Program-made: the position numbers and the translations under genes
Origin: Ashinkailepas kermadecensis
Lineage: Eukaryota > Arthropoda > Thecostraca > Neolepadidae
NCBI GenBank assembly: GCA_034440615.1
Contig: JAOTOM010002956.1
Coordinates: 1 to 64,000, forward strand
Reading direction: 5' to 3'
Length of the DNA stretch: 64,000 nucleotides
Shown here: one piece after another, positions 58,401 through 64,000 of the stretch
Layout: every line of letters begins with the position of its first letter
How positions within the stretch are numbered: position 1 is the first letter of the stretch
Notes under the pieces: generated by a model
What the model was told of the DNA's origin: nothing
Seen by the model: only the letters and a program-made list of their open reading frames with translations
Databases searched by the model: none

Positions 58401-61400
58401 AATAGCTTTACTTTCACCTTGACTGCGTCAGACACCCTAAAAAGAATCCTCGCTTCAAATGCAGCACGTTCAGCGAGAGTGAGCAGTGAGCACCGTGCAC
58501 CCAAACATGGTGCCACCCCTTCCCTTGTTTGTCATTCCTGATACTTCACTACATTCGCGGATTTTTATTATCGCGAGGCAATAAATGGTTGTGCGAATGG
58601 TTTATCGGTTATCGGAATGTGATTGTTATATTGTGGATGCTTCTATCTCATTGTAATTCATGGTAAGGTATAACTCATAAATCGTCTACAACCATAATTT
58701 GAGACATTTCTGCTATTTTGTTCAAGCTTTAACTTCACGAGTTAGAATACTTGTGCAACACTACATTCAAGATCAGAGGACTAACATTATCATCCCATCA
58801 CGTGCCTCTAACGTTAAAAGCCTTGTCTTTCAGTAATATACCGTTCTAAATACATATTCATACAGGCCACCATAAACTAGCGCAAAAACAACCATGCATG
58901 CATAATTTTGAACAGATATGTAGAGTTTTAGGAGCGAATCCCTTGTATTTGCTTCGAAAGATAACATATCGAACTATTAATATAGCAAAAACATTGGTGT
59001 ATTTGTGAAATGGCGTTGACCACCCCAGAAACTGTAAATAAATGTCCCACTAGCGACTCAATAGGAATATCACTAGTTTCCATTTCTGCGTCCATTTTTC
59101 CAGTACTCCCTTAACGGAAATCTGTTTCTAAAGATGGTAGATTATGTCCCATGGAACGACCCCGTGAAATAATAAGGCAGTTACTTTCCGAGATCTTTTC
59201 CAACATGAGTGGTGACTGTTTCAGCACGTCCTAATTATGATTACGTGACATTTATGGGGAAAACACTAGCCAAATTACTGCTATAGCAACAAAATCAGTG
59301 AGGCAATATTGAGATTGCTTGGCTTTTTAGTGCTGAAAAACCCCATTGGTTGCTTTCTTCAACACCAGTTTCGTGTTTAGGGCAATTTCGTGTGCTAGGG
59401 CGAGTAACCATGCCTGGTGCGAGGGACAGTCGGACGGTGTACTGAGTCGTGCGCCGGTCCACACATATGCTCGGCACCCACACACGGCTGCCGGCCGATC
59501 GGGCCCCGCTACGTACGCCCTTATCCAGTATGCGGGTGATCTCGCCAACGGTGCGGTCCAGTGCCGACACGGCCGAGTTCGGCCAGGGGCCGCGCCCCTG
59601 CGCCGCCACCACCTTGTTCAGCTCCTTGACACACTTGATCAGCTTGGCGCGGTGGGGCGAGTCCACGACCTCCGGCCGCGCCTGCGATGTCCGGGAGAAC
59701 TCCTCCTGCCTGTGGCACACATCAGAGCCTGTACCAGTCGGTGTCATCCGCAGAATGTCTGGGAAAACTCCCGCGTATGGCACATATCTGAGCCTGCGCC
59801 AGTTGGTGTCATCCACACAACCTCGCTACGTCTGTCTGAGGTAACTTCACCGCGCGCACACACATATACATACACAGATACATCCATATACACACAGATA
59901 CACCGACACACCACCACTCGCACACCCACCCATACACATCTGCACACTCACGCATATCCACATACACACACACACACATACATTCACATACCCACAAACA
60001 AGCACACATGCACACAGACACATGCACAGACACACATGCACGCACGCACGCCCATACTCCAGTACTAGTCACCCACAGGATTGCGTCACCTATCTGACCT
60101 GCGGAATGAGACATAGGCGTCCGTCGGTGGTGTCAGACAACTCACGCGTCTCGGGACTATAGTCTCGGACTGATACCCGTCGTCACGACAGGACCTTGTC
60201 TTGTCGCGAGACAAGAAGTGCCTTGTCCACATGTCTATGTTATGAGATGTGCTCGGCGCTGATGCTCACCTCGCAGCCATGCGCGCCTTGATTTTCCTGC
60301 AGCGTTTCTTGAGTGTCTTGCGGCGGTCCTTGTCGTACGTCCAGTTGAGAATGTGCTGTGGCGCCGCATCTGTGATGTGCCGCATGTTGTAGAGCAGCAG
60401 CTCCTCGCCGGCCAGGTCGGAACCGGCCGCCGCCCGCACAGACTCGCCGTGCTGCCGCCCGCGGAGGTGCGACAACAGGTACACCTCGGAGCCGATCTGG
60501 GGAGCAGTGTCATACACGGTCACACCTCACAGTCATCTAGGGAACAGCGTCATACACGGTCACACCTCACAGTCATCTAGGGAGCAATGTCATACACGGA
60601 CACACCGCACAGCCATCTAGGGAGCAGTGTCATACACGGGCACACCTCACAGTCATCTAGGGAGCAGTGTCATACACGGGCACACCTCACAGTCATCTAG
60701 GGAGCAGTGTTCGGCACACCTCACGTCATCTAGGGAACAGTGTTACGGTCCACCTCAGTCATCTAGGGGCAATGTCATACACGGACACACCGCACAGCCA
60801 TCTGGGGCAGTGTATACACGGACACACCGCACAGCCATCTGGGAGCAGTGTATACAGGACACACCGCACTAGGGAGCGTGTCATACAGGACACTAGCCAT
60901 CTGGGGAGCAGCGTCATACCGGTCACACCTCACAGCCATCTGGGGAACAGTGTCTACACGGGCCACCTCACAACCATCGAGCAGTGTCACACGTGCACCT
61001 CACAGCCATCCGGGGCAGGGCCGGCACGCTCACAGCCATCCGAGGAGCAGTGGCACACAGGCACAGCTCACAGCCATCCGAGGAGCAGTGTCATACACGG
61101 GCACACCTCACAGCTATCCGGGGAGCAGTGTCATACAGGCACACCTCACAGCCATCTGGGGAGCAGTGCCACATGGGCACACCTCACAACCATTTTGGGA
61201 TGACTGCCATACCGGTACATTCCAGAGACGACTGTCATACAGGTACACCTCAGAACAGATCTGCGGGACAATACCACACAAGCATACCTCACAGCCGACT
61301 CGGAGAGGAAGGTCACACAGGTACACTTCTCAGCCGATCCTGAAAGGGATAATAAGTACACTTCCGAACGCATCCGGGGGAACGTCAGCTACAGTTCGTC

Positions 61401-63333
61401 TGGAGGTGGGGACACATGTACAGAGATGTACATCTCTCCACATCTTTTGACCACAGGTTAGGGATTCAGAGGGGGCCGGAACTCCGGGAATTCTCAGCAG
61501 GGTGTCGCCCCATCTGGATCCACTCATAAAAATATACTCAACCACCATGAGTACTGTCACTGAATCCGAACTGAATATGCAGCCAGACAGACGAAGCATC
61601 ACACAATGAGCCAGATCAGCATCACTAGCTGGTGGCCTGCAGACCCGACATCCCTCGTCACATCGACAACACAGCCGCAACAGACACCCATACTCCACAA
61701 CAGTACAGCACATCACAGGTGGCTGGCCACCCACCAGCAGACTGCAGAGGGTGCACATTTTCTTGGTGTCGTAGGGCATCAGCTGGCCAGCCGTGTCGTC
61801 ACCGCCAGCGGCCGCACTGCGCACGCTCAGCTCCAGCGCCCGCTGCCGGATGTGCACGATATTCTCCTCGTGTCGACGCGCCGACTCCTCCTGTTTCTGC
61901 TGGATCCGCTTCTGCAGCTCCTCCGTGGTGGCCTGCTGCGCCGCGTGCAGAGCCGAGATGCGCTCCTCGCGGTCTCTGGTGAGCGCAGCAGAGATGAGCA
62001 CGTGTCGCTAGCTGTACCGCGAGAGGAGACGGGGCCAACGGCGTCTCACAACACCTGCTCTCAATAACATGTCACGACACTCGGCTCAATAACATGTCAC
62101 CGGGACTCGGCGCCATAACATGTCACCGGGACTCCGTTCCATGATATGCCACCTGGACTCGGCGCCGTAATGTCACCGGGACTCGGCGCCATAACATGTC
62201 ACCGGTACTCGGCGCCGTAACATGTCACCGGAACTCGGCTCCATAACATCTCACCGGACGCGCCCCCAGAGCGCTTCACCAGACCCGCTCTCCACAACAT
62301 CTCATCAGACTGCTCACCTCCCATAACATCTCACCAGACTTTCACCCAGAGTCTCACCAGACTCACTCACCATGCCATCTCATCAGACTTTCCCATAACA
62401 TCTCGCCAGACTCGCCCTCATAACGTCTCGCCAGACTCGTTCTCCATAACATTACATCAGACTGACCCTACACAATCTCATCAGACTCTCCCCAGAACAC
62501 CAGACTCGTTCATCATAACATCTCATCAGACTGACCCGATAAAATCTCATCGGACTCTCCCCCAGAACGACTCGCCAGACTTGCTCTTCATAACATTGCA
62601 CCAGACTAGCCGCCATATTAACCCACGGGATCTCCAGAGCGGTTTGCACATTTGTACAATGACAAAGACACCATGGAGCAAGACATTCAACGGGGTATGT
62701 GACACGACATACACTGCCTCGATGAGAGGAGATGCGTCGCCGGAGCCTCCACCCCCCCCCGAATCATGAGCATCCACTCCACCCCATCCGCTGATACATT
62801 CTAGCAACACCCCTGTCCACGTCTCCTCCGCCTCCCCAGGCACAAAAGCTCTGGTCTTGGCAAGCAGACAGGGAATTAAACGGTCAAATATAGGACAAAA
62901 CAAAGTGAACTTGCCTTTATTCTCAATGTAGGAATGCAGTTTAAAACATAATATTGAATTTACTTGCACGTTATGTTCATACTACGTTTAAACAAAACAA
63001 TTACAATACACCTACCGACTCACCACCTCGACAACACACACCAAGAGATGGCTGCGGAGACACTGCTCACTAAAAAGCCGAGGTAAGTTTGAGCCGCGCC
63101 ACTCACCGCTGCTTCTCCCTGGCCATTTCCAGTCGTTCCTTCTCCTTGTCCTGCTGTTCACGGTGGATGCGTTCCAGCCGCTCCTGGCGGCGCTGCTTGA
63201 GGTCCTCTAGCTTGGCGAGCCGCTCCTCCTGGAGAGCACGCCGCTTCTCCTCGGCAGCCGCCTCCTTGGCCGCCTTCTCCTCGACGCGCCGTTGGCGCTC
63301 CTCCTGGATTCCCACCAGGCGCAGCTCCTGCGT
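27081..63333 (-). CDS. SCAPER: SCAPER orthologue, C-terminal 701 residues in twelve exons (5' part outside window)
   Basis: Exons: 63333-63107, 61975-61735, 60496-60270, 59709-59517, 55983-55871, 53571-53455, 50642-50487, 46721-46575, 34294-34054, 32552-32403, 30612-30442 and 27203-27081. They join to 2,106 nt with every phase matching and one terminal TGA. The protein begins with a charged coiled coil (EERLAKLEDLKQRRQERLER). It continues through a C2H2 finger split by an intron (CTLC in one exon, HLRGRQH in the next) to the conserved KKRCRKIKARM, VSALDRTVGEITRILDK and TVLQQLL..FSHFSDPQL blocks. These match SCAPER, an ER-associated cyclin A/CDK2-binding protein, by recall. About half of the ~1,400-residue family length is present. 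Introns are long and unusually rich in splice-derived repeats. The last exon is the least certain. Confidence 0.92.
27450..27605. repeat. 27-bp minisatellite, about five to six copies
   Basis: The unit contains CCCCTGCGGTACATTGAACG. On the - strand the last unit reads GCCGCAGGTGAGCG, which looks like a splice donor, but no exon was found for it. Confidence 0.8.
29532..29696 (-). mobile_element. tRNA-derived SINE, family 1, copy 2
   Basis: 165 bp, nearly identical to the copy at 23,257. It has a perfect 11-bp duplication, AGGCCCCACTC (29521-29531 and 29697-29707). Confidence 0.9.
29896..30077 (-). mobile_element. tRNA-Lys-derived SINE, family 2, copy 1
   Basis: The - strand head GCGGTAGCTCAGTTGGTAGA resembles tRNA-Lys, with CTCTTGA in the anticodon loop (CTT), and GTGGGTTCGAATC as B box. 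The body matches family 1 (CGCGACCAATCGGCGTGAGA). A 9-bp duplication, ATCACTTTG, lies at 29887-29895 and 30078-30086. Confidence 0.88.
30442..30612 (-). CDS. SCAPER: SCAPER exon with TVLQQLL / FSHFSDPQL block
   Basis: 57 codons between acceptor CACCGCCGGCAG and donor CCAG|GTGAGA, phase 0 at both ends. The residues MVLQKGNMPTVLQQLLTLPF, FSDPQLTVVLFPTLLACSYD and AILQQELSFQ match the near-C-terminal SCAPER core. Confidence 0.93.
30690..32400 (-). repeat. 44-bp array starting at a SCAPER donor, about 38 copies
   Basis: Units read, on the - strand, CCCTGGTACCGTCCGGCCGT, then CTGGTTGGCACTGTTGGCCG and TTGTC. The array begins immediately inside the donor at 32,402 (ACCAG|GTACGG), and each unit keeps a similar CTG|GTACCG word. 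Some units are truncated (near 30,970 and 31,085). The long ORFs in several frames on both strands are artefacts of the array. Confidence 0.93.
32403..32552 (-). CDS. SCAPER: SCAPER exon with VIRTAGYFAVRCYDNQ
   Basis: 50 codons, phase 0 at both ends. The acceptor is CCGGCCGACAG and the donor CCAG|GTACGG. It begins TCLGFEGRSVEFRHVTSYLL and ends GYFAVRCYDNQ. Tandem arrays abut both ends, and the upstream array contains copies of this exon's first ~36 bases. Confidence 0.93.
32553..32955 (-). repeat. 88-bp array of a SCAPER acceptor plus exon start, about 4.7 copies
   Basis: Each unit contains GGCCGGCCGACAG, then ACCTGTCTGGACTTCGAGGG and CCGTCCGGTGGA. This copies the acceptor and first ~36 coding bases of the exon at 32,552. 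It then contains ATATCTA|GTGAGACG, a donor-like word, so each unit could form a 43-nt cryptic exon. Confidence 0.93.
33662..33857 (-). mobile_element. tRNA-Ala-like SINE, family 3
   Basis: The - strand from 33,856 reads GCCCCGGAAGCTCAGTTGGT (A-box region), then GCCTGCAC with TGC in the anticodon position, and ACAGGTTCGAGTC as B box. The body continues toward 33,662. Flanking duplications were not found, so the ends are approximate. Confidence 0.6.
33862..34053 (-). repeat. 26-bp array of a SCAPER donor, about seven copies
   Basis: The real junction is CATGTTCCAG|GTCAGTGTCGG. Inside the intron, units such as CACGTGGACCAG|GTCAGTGT repeat, with GTCAGT kept in most and GTCGAT or GTCCGT in the most diverged ones. 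Confidence 0.92.
34054..34294 (-). CDS. SCAPER: SCAPER exon with GLIATLQVTQLVGVVSMLY
   Basis: 241 nt. Acceptor GCCGCCGCCAG, phase 2 start (AG|G), donor TTCCAG|GTCAGTG. It encodes YPVSTQRKDAVDRTGLIATL and LVGVVSMLYSVLLRQH, ending ARLDLHMFQ, and matches the SCAPER TGL-AALQ-TDLAGV-MLY region. Its donor is the founder of a 26-bp array. Confidence 0.93.
34448..34745. repeat. 32-bp minisatellite, about nine copies
   Basis: The unit is built from GTCATGGCCGGTCACCGATC and ACATCCTCACGC. It starts about 150 bp upstream of the SCAPER acceptor at 34,294 and does not contain it. Confidence 0.9.
35081..35200. repeat. Dispersed repeat family B, copy 1
   Basis: It shares with 58,130-58,240 the words ATCCTCACACCCC, CTCTTATCTCCGAACTAAGC (here) and GGTGTCATC-GAAA. 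Class unknown. Confidence 0.65.
35700..35850. repeat. Dispersed repeat family A, copy 2
   Basis: Diverged copy of the sequence near 19,246. Both contain GACCTGACC, a GCCAA-TTT word and CTACCGCGC-CCGTTT, followed by a poly-G tract and GTAAAATGAC. Confidence 0.6.
36083..36245 (-). mobile_element. tRNA-Lys-derived SINE, family 2, copy 2
   Basis: Head and body match the copy at 29,896 almost throughout (GCGGTAGCTCAGTTGGTAGA on the - strand). No clean target duplication was seen. Confidence 0.85.
37385..37450. repeat. Two adjacent hairpins
   Basis: TTCTCCATGTCA at 37385 pairs perfectly with TGACATGGAGAA at 37404, leaving a 7-base loop. One base later, CTCTTTGG-A-TATCTAT pairs with ATAGATA-A-CCAAAGAG around a 2-base loop with a single mismatch. 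The function is unknown. Confidence 0.8.
37790..37905 (-). mobile_element. Decayed family-1 SINE fragment
   Basis: GAAGCGACAGGACGACTCAC and AATCTTTCGGTTGAGAGACC resemble the family-1 head (GAGTAGCGACAGGTGAGACT, AACCTTTCGATTGTGAGACG). The B box is damaged. Confidence 0.55.
40030..40083 (-). mobile_element. Mini-element copy 2 (54 bp)
   Basis: Flanked by a perfect 14-bp duplication, ACACCTACGGGAAT (40016-40029 and 40084-40097). The - strand reads GGGCGCGAATGATCAATTC, then TTCGAAGCGCCC, and ends AAATAACTAAATG. Confidence 0.92.
40437..40620. mobile_element. TA-flanked MITE (184 bp) nested in the hAT-type element
   Basis: Terminal inverted repeats of about 35 bp begin ATGTGAGGTSAAAACAAAGT and continue TATA-CAAAAATAAT, with two mismatches. 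TA flanks both ends (40435-40436 and 40621-40622), consistent with a Tc1/mariner-type MITE. The left end lies in a (TA)n tract. Confidence 0.9.
40943..40996 (-). mobile_element. Mini-element copy 3 (54 bp), inside the hAT-type element
   Basis: Flanked by a perfect 14-bp duplication, GCTTGAAGGTTTCC (40929-40942 and 40997-41010). The - strand reads GGGCGCTAAATGATCACG, GTCGAAGCGCCC and CAAATAACAAC. Confidence 0.92.
43395..43990. repeat. GC-rich composite tandem array
   Basis: Two modules alternate: GGCGGCACAACGCCAGTGGG with GTACCGGAGCCGAGGCAGG, and ACACAACGTCCGATGGTGGC with GGGTGGGACC. ORFs in several frames on both strands are products of the repeat. Confidence 0.9.
44325..44480. repeat. 42-bp minisatellite, about four copies
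   Basis: The unit contains GGAGGGTGGGACGATTCCAA and CACATCAATCCAA or CACAAATATAATCC. Confidence 0.85.
46355..46574 (-). repeat. 30-bp array of a SCAPER donor, about eight copies
   Basis: The real junction at 46,575 is GCTGCTCTCCTGGCCTCTAG|GTGAGTCA. Units in the intron repeat ATGGCTGCTCTCCTGGCCTC then CAG|GTGAGTC, including about 25 exon-derived bases. Most keep a perfect GTGAGT donor. Confidence 0.95.
46575..46721 (-). CDS. SCAPER: SCAPER exon with GTVDKMASFFSCVQGSLDSDP
   Basis: 147 nt. The acceptor is TGATCCCCAG and the donor TCTAG|GTGAGT. Starting from the split serine it reads SYIVCVGTVDKMASFF, SCVQGSLDSDPHLGHFLVQS, then RAMAALLAS. This matches the SCAPER segment with GLIDKL and SVQG. 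Splice-site arrays flank it on both sides. Confidence 0.93.
46722..47045 (-). repeat. 39-bp array of a SCAPER acceptor, about eight copies
   Basis: The real acceptor is GACTGAACTGATCCCCAG|CTACAT. Upstream units repeat GGTGACTGAACTGATCCCCA, then G|CTATCC or G|CTACCC and GATGTGCTAATT, so the acceptor and first few exon bases were copied. Confidence 0.93.
49600..49760. repeat. Minisatellite, 40-48 bp unit, about four copies
   Basis: Shared words are GTATTGCTGACGGTAATAGG and AGGCCCTCGGGTATCACGGA. It lies in the intron between exons at 50,487 and 46,721. Confidence 0.8.
50075..50240. repeat. 33-bp minisatellite, about five copies
   Basis: The unit contains TTGTACCAAATACCATGG and ACTACAATACGGAG. 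It lies about 250 bp into the intron from the donor at 50,486. Confidence 0.85.
50487..50642 (-). CDS. SCAPER: SCAPER exon with ALMQLTSAILTSL
   Basis: 156 nt from acceptor AACTCGTCAG to donor TGCAG|GTGAGA. It reads LTRLSTTCAATGGVRC, ALMQLTSAILTSLTRAGL and QRWSLLQDVC. Phases agree with both neighbours. Conservation is moderate, in line with a variable part of the family. Confidence 0.88.
50712..50774 (+). mobile_element. Mini-element copy 4 (63 bp)
   Basis: Flanked by CTCCATGCACA (50701-50711) and CTCCATACACA (50775-50785), an 11-bp duplication with one change. It contains GGGCGCGAATGATCAACTC, GTCGAAGCGCCCTAAAGCCC and a CTAAC-rich tail. Confidence 0.88.
51878..51930 (+). mobile_element. Mini-element copy 5 (53 bp)
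   Basis: Flanked by a perfect 14-bp duplication, GAGATTTTGCAACT (51864-51877 and 51931-51944). It lacks the first few bases of the consensus but keeps GCGAATGATCAATTCTGG, TCGAAGCGC and the AACTAACAAAC tail. Confidence 0.92.
52840..52965. repeat. Degenerate ACGTA/GCAAA short tandem repeat
   Basis: Words such as GTACGTAAGCAAACATACGT recur at about 14-18 bp spacing in the SCAPER intron. Confidence 0.7.
53455..53571 (-). CDS. SCAPER: SCAPER exon with ALAAACHAHPDNC
   Basis: 117 nt between acceptor TGTGACCTCAG and donor ACGAG|GTCAGT. It encodes TVGNVSRALAAACHAHPDNC and NMVSTALDLLIT, matching the SCAPER cysteine-containing segment before DLLI. Confidence 0.88.
53572..55870 (-). other. SCAPER intron between exons at 55,871 and 53,571
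   Basis: Apart from one mini-element copy (55,107-55,165) nothing recognisable was seen. The short ORFs have no coding character. Confidence 0.6.
55107..55165 (-). mobile_element. Mini-element copy 6
   Basis: The - strand reads GCGTTAAATGACCAATGCAG, TCGATGCGCCCTAAAGCCCC and AATAACTAACTAACTAA. No target duplication could be identified, so the boundaries are approximate. Confidence 0.75.
55871..55983 (-). CDS. SCAPER: SCAPER exon with GSGGLAVLSQIIAM
   Basis: 113 nt from acceptor TGTGTCGTCAG to donor TCCAG|GTGAGC. It reads ISADQSTLCGSGGLAVLSQI and ELSRDVEIVPS, aligning with the family's GGL-AL-hydrophobic block after ITRIL. Confidence 0.88.
55984..56075 (-). repeat. Decayed duplicate of a SCAPER acceptor (two copies)
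   Basis: On the + strand, GGTCAGCTGATATCTGACGA over the real junction matches GGTCAGGTGACATCTGATGA about 66 bp upstream in the intron (17 of 20 bases). The copy includes the CAG and the first exon bases. Confidence 0.6.
56465..56632 (-). mobile_element. tRNA-derived SINE, family 4
   Basis: The - strand head GGATGGCCGAGTGATTCAGG (Leu/Ser-like A box) and GGTCCTGGATTCAACA (B box) precede a body with CGAAACAGTGTGGGCGGC. That body word recurs near 63,570, suggesting a repeat family. Ends are approximate. Confidence 0.65.
57596..57643 (-). mobile_element. Mini-element copy 7 (48 bp)
   Basis: Flanked by a 10-bp duplication, CGTGTCAATA (57586-57595 and 57644-57653). The - strand reads GCTAAATGACCAATGCAG, TCGATGCGCCCTAAAGCCC and AAATAACTAATA. 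This is the shortest copy. Confidence 0.88.
58130..58240. repeat. Dispersed repeat family B, copy 2
   Basis: It matches 35,081-35,200 in ATCCTCACACCCC, CATCTCCAAACTAAGCATCG (here) and AGGTGTCATCGGAAA. Confidence 0.65.
59517..59709 (-). CDS. SCAPER: SCAPER exon with VSALDRTVGEITRILDKG
   Basis: 193 nt. The acceptor is GTGTGCCACAG and the donor GGGC|GTACGT. It includes RPEVVDSPHRAKLIKCVKEL and the strongly conserved NSAVSALDRTVGEITRIL. This is the clearest SCAPER signature in the window. Confidence 0.95.
59710..59835 (-). repeat. Two-copy duplication of a SCAPER acceptor with exon start
   Basis: On the - strand, GATGACACCGACTGGTACAG leads to GTGCCACAG|GCAGGAGGAGT at the real site. About 65 bp upstream, GATGACACCAACTGGCGCAG leads to GTGCCATACGCGGGAGTTTT, where the AG is lost. 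The copy extends roughly 27 bases into the exon. Confidence 0.8.
59853..60055. repeat. (CA)n-rich imperfect microsatellite
   Basis: ACACA, CATACA and CACGCA words cover about 200 bp in the SCAPER intron. Apparent ORFs on both strands here are low-complexity. Confidence 0.9.
60270..60496 (-). CDS. SCAPER: SCAPER exon with zinc-finger histidines and KKRCRKIKARM
   Basis: 227 nt. The acceptor is CTGCTCCCCAG and the donor GCGAG|GTGAGC. It begins IGSEVYLLSHLRGRQHGESV, which supplies the two histidines of the C2H2 finger, and ends KTLKKRCRKIKARMAA. Its acceptor is the founder of a long array. Confidence 0.95.
60497..61350 (-). repeat. About 40-bp array of a SCAPER acceptor plus exon start, roughly 21 copies
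   Basis: The real junction is CACTGCTCCCCAG|ATCGGCTCCGAGGTGTACC. Upstream units read CACTGCTCCCCAGATGGCTG then TGAGGTGTGCC or variants. The most distal ones (61,230-61,345) keep GTTCTGAGGTGTACCTG, close to the exon. Many units have lost the AG or shortened. Confidence 0.92.
61735..61975 (-). CDS. SCAPER: SCAPER exon with coiled coil and zinc-finger cysteines
   Basis: 241 nt from acceptor GCGCTCACCAG to donor CTGCTG|GTGGGT. A charged helix (KRIQQKQEESARRHEENIVH) precedes LMPYDTKKMCTLCSLL. The CTLC pair is completed by histidines from the next exon. Confidence 0.95.
62045..62610. repeat. Degenerate 25-30 bp minisatellite in a SCAPER intron
   Basis: One half repeats ATAACATGTCACCGGGACTC with GGCGCC; the other repeats ATAACATCTCACCAGACTCG. 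It begins about 70 bp upstream of the acceptor at 61,975 but does not clearly contain it. Confidence 0.85.
63107..63333 (-). CDS. SCAPER: SCAPER coiled-coil exon (first one in the window)
   Basis: 227 nt. The acceptor is ACTCGTTCACAG and the donor GCAGCG|GTGAGT. Almost all residues are charged or Ala/Leu (ERQRRVEEKAAKEAAAEEKR, then EERLAKLEDLKQRRQERLER), a long single helix or coiled coil. A preceding exon ending in phase 0 must lie beyond 64,000. Confidence 0.92.
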
Positions 63334-63795
63334 CTGTGAACGAGTACATGTCGGTGTCACGCCTGCAGCGAGCACATGTCGGTGTCACACCTGCAGTCTG
63401 TGGACGAGCACATGTCGGTGTTACACCTGCAGTCTGTGGACGAGCACATGTCGGTGTCACGCCTGCAGTCTGTGGACGAGCACATGTCGGTGTTACACCT
63501 GCGGTCTGTGGACGAGCACACGTCGGTGTTTTTTGTTTATTGGGCACACGCAGTTTTACGTTCACGGAGCCGCCCACATGTTTCGCCGTTGCCGCGAGTC
63601 TGGATTCGAGCGGACGAGTGTCCGGGACCGTTACCCAAGCCCAAGCACAGTCTGTGGACGAGCACACGTCGGTGTTACACACGCAGTACGTGGACGTGTA
63701 CATGTCTGCGTTACACATGCAGTCTGGACGAGCACATGTCGGCGTTACACGTACAGTCTGTGGACGAGCATACGTCGGTATTACACGTGCAGGGT
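63334..63795 (-). repeat. 36-bp array of a SCAPER acceptor, about nine copies, split by an insertion
   Basis: The real junction reads GACATGTACTCGTTCACAG|ACGCAGG. Units read GACATGTGCTCGTCCACAG|ACTGCAGG then TGTAACACC. Five units (63,334-63,525) and four more (63,645-63,795) flank an inserted sequence. Confidence 0.92.
63526..63645 (-). mobile_element. Probable SINE fragment inside the acceptor array
   Basis: TTTATTGGGCACACGCAG and GCCGCCCACATGTTTCGCCG resemble the body near 56,465-56,560, followed by a damaged B-box-like CTGGATTCGAG. It interrupts the 36-bp array, so it arrived after the array formed. Confidence 0.5.
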
Positions 63796-64000
63796 TGGAT
63801 TTGTACTATGTAACCTTGGATGAGGAAAGGACAATTTTTTAATGATAGAATATGGAGAGAATATATTTCTTCAATCTTGTGACATCAGAATCTCAGTTTG
63901 CACATTTCAGTGAATCTTGAGGACGTTATCACAGAGCAGTCAATTGTCAAACAGCATGATTCAAGCTCCAAATGATGTTAACAAATGGGAGGATAACTTT
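63796..64000. other. Right edge, SCAPER intron
   Basis: AT-rich intron sequence upstream of the coiled-coil exon. No exon seen. Confidence 0.6.

Larger units (their letters stand above)
55984..59516 (-). other. SCAPER intron between exons at 59,517 and 55,983
   Basis: It holds a tRNA-like SINE (about 56,465-56,632), a mini-element (57,596-57,643), dispersed repeat B (58,130-58,240) and poly-G near 56,887. The remainder is AT-rich with no recognised gene. Confidence 0.65.

Noticed and set aside
59346..60068. + strand ORF of 240 codons
   Set aside because: It runs antisense over a conserved SCAPER exon and ends in the CA-rich microsatellite.

Overview
The window is eukaryotic DNA, most likely from a marine arthropod and probably a crustacean. 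It holds multi-exon genes with GT-AG introns, chitin-binding peritrophin (CBM14) repeats, a CR1-like retrotransposon, tRNA-derived SINEs and many minisatellites. The species cannot be fixed from sequence alone. No gene was found on the + strand; both long genes read on the - strand.

Layout. At 1-217 is one exon of a CBM14 protein, which is either a paralogue or an alternative 3' exon. From 23,015 down to 5,376 lies a complete six-exon gene for a secreted protein of 856 residues. It has a TATA box, a signal peptide, nine CBM14 domains and Thr/Pro mucin-like linkers, and is probably a peritrophic-matrix or cuticle protein. From 27,081 to 63,333 lie twelve exons, all phase-consistent, encoding the C-terminal 701 residues of an orthologue of SCAPER (S-phase cyclin A-associated protein in the ER). 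Its 5' half lies beyond the right edge. Introns and intergenic DNA carry a dead CR1-like LINE, a 2.5-kb hAT-type element with a nested TA-flanked MITE, several SINEs and other dispersed repeats.

Two signals stand out. (1) At least eleven splice sites in the two unrelated genes have been tandemly copied into repeat arrays. The arrays start exactly at exon edges, and each unit carries the donor or acceptor, often with adjacent coding bases. The longest have about 24, 38 and 21 units; the shortest are eroded two-copy versions. (2) Seven copies of a 48-63 bp element share a GGGCGC...GCGCCC stem and a TAAC-rich tail. Six of them are flanked by 10-14 bp direct repeats. Variable target-site lengths, constant ends and a simple-repeat tail suggest an extremely short retroposon.

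All calls come from reading the sequence. No alignment, gene predictor or database search was run, and homology statements rest on recall of the families.
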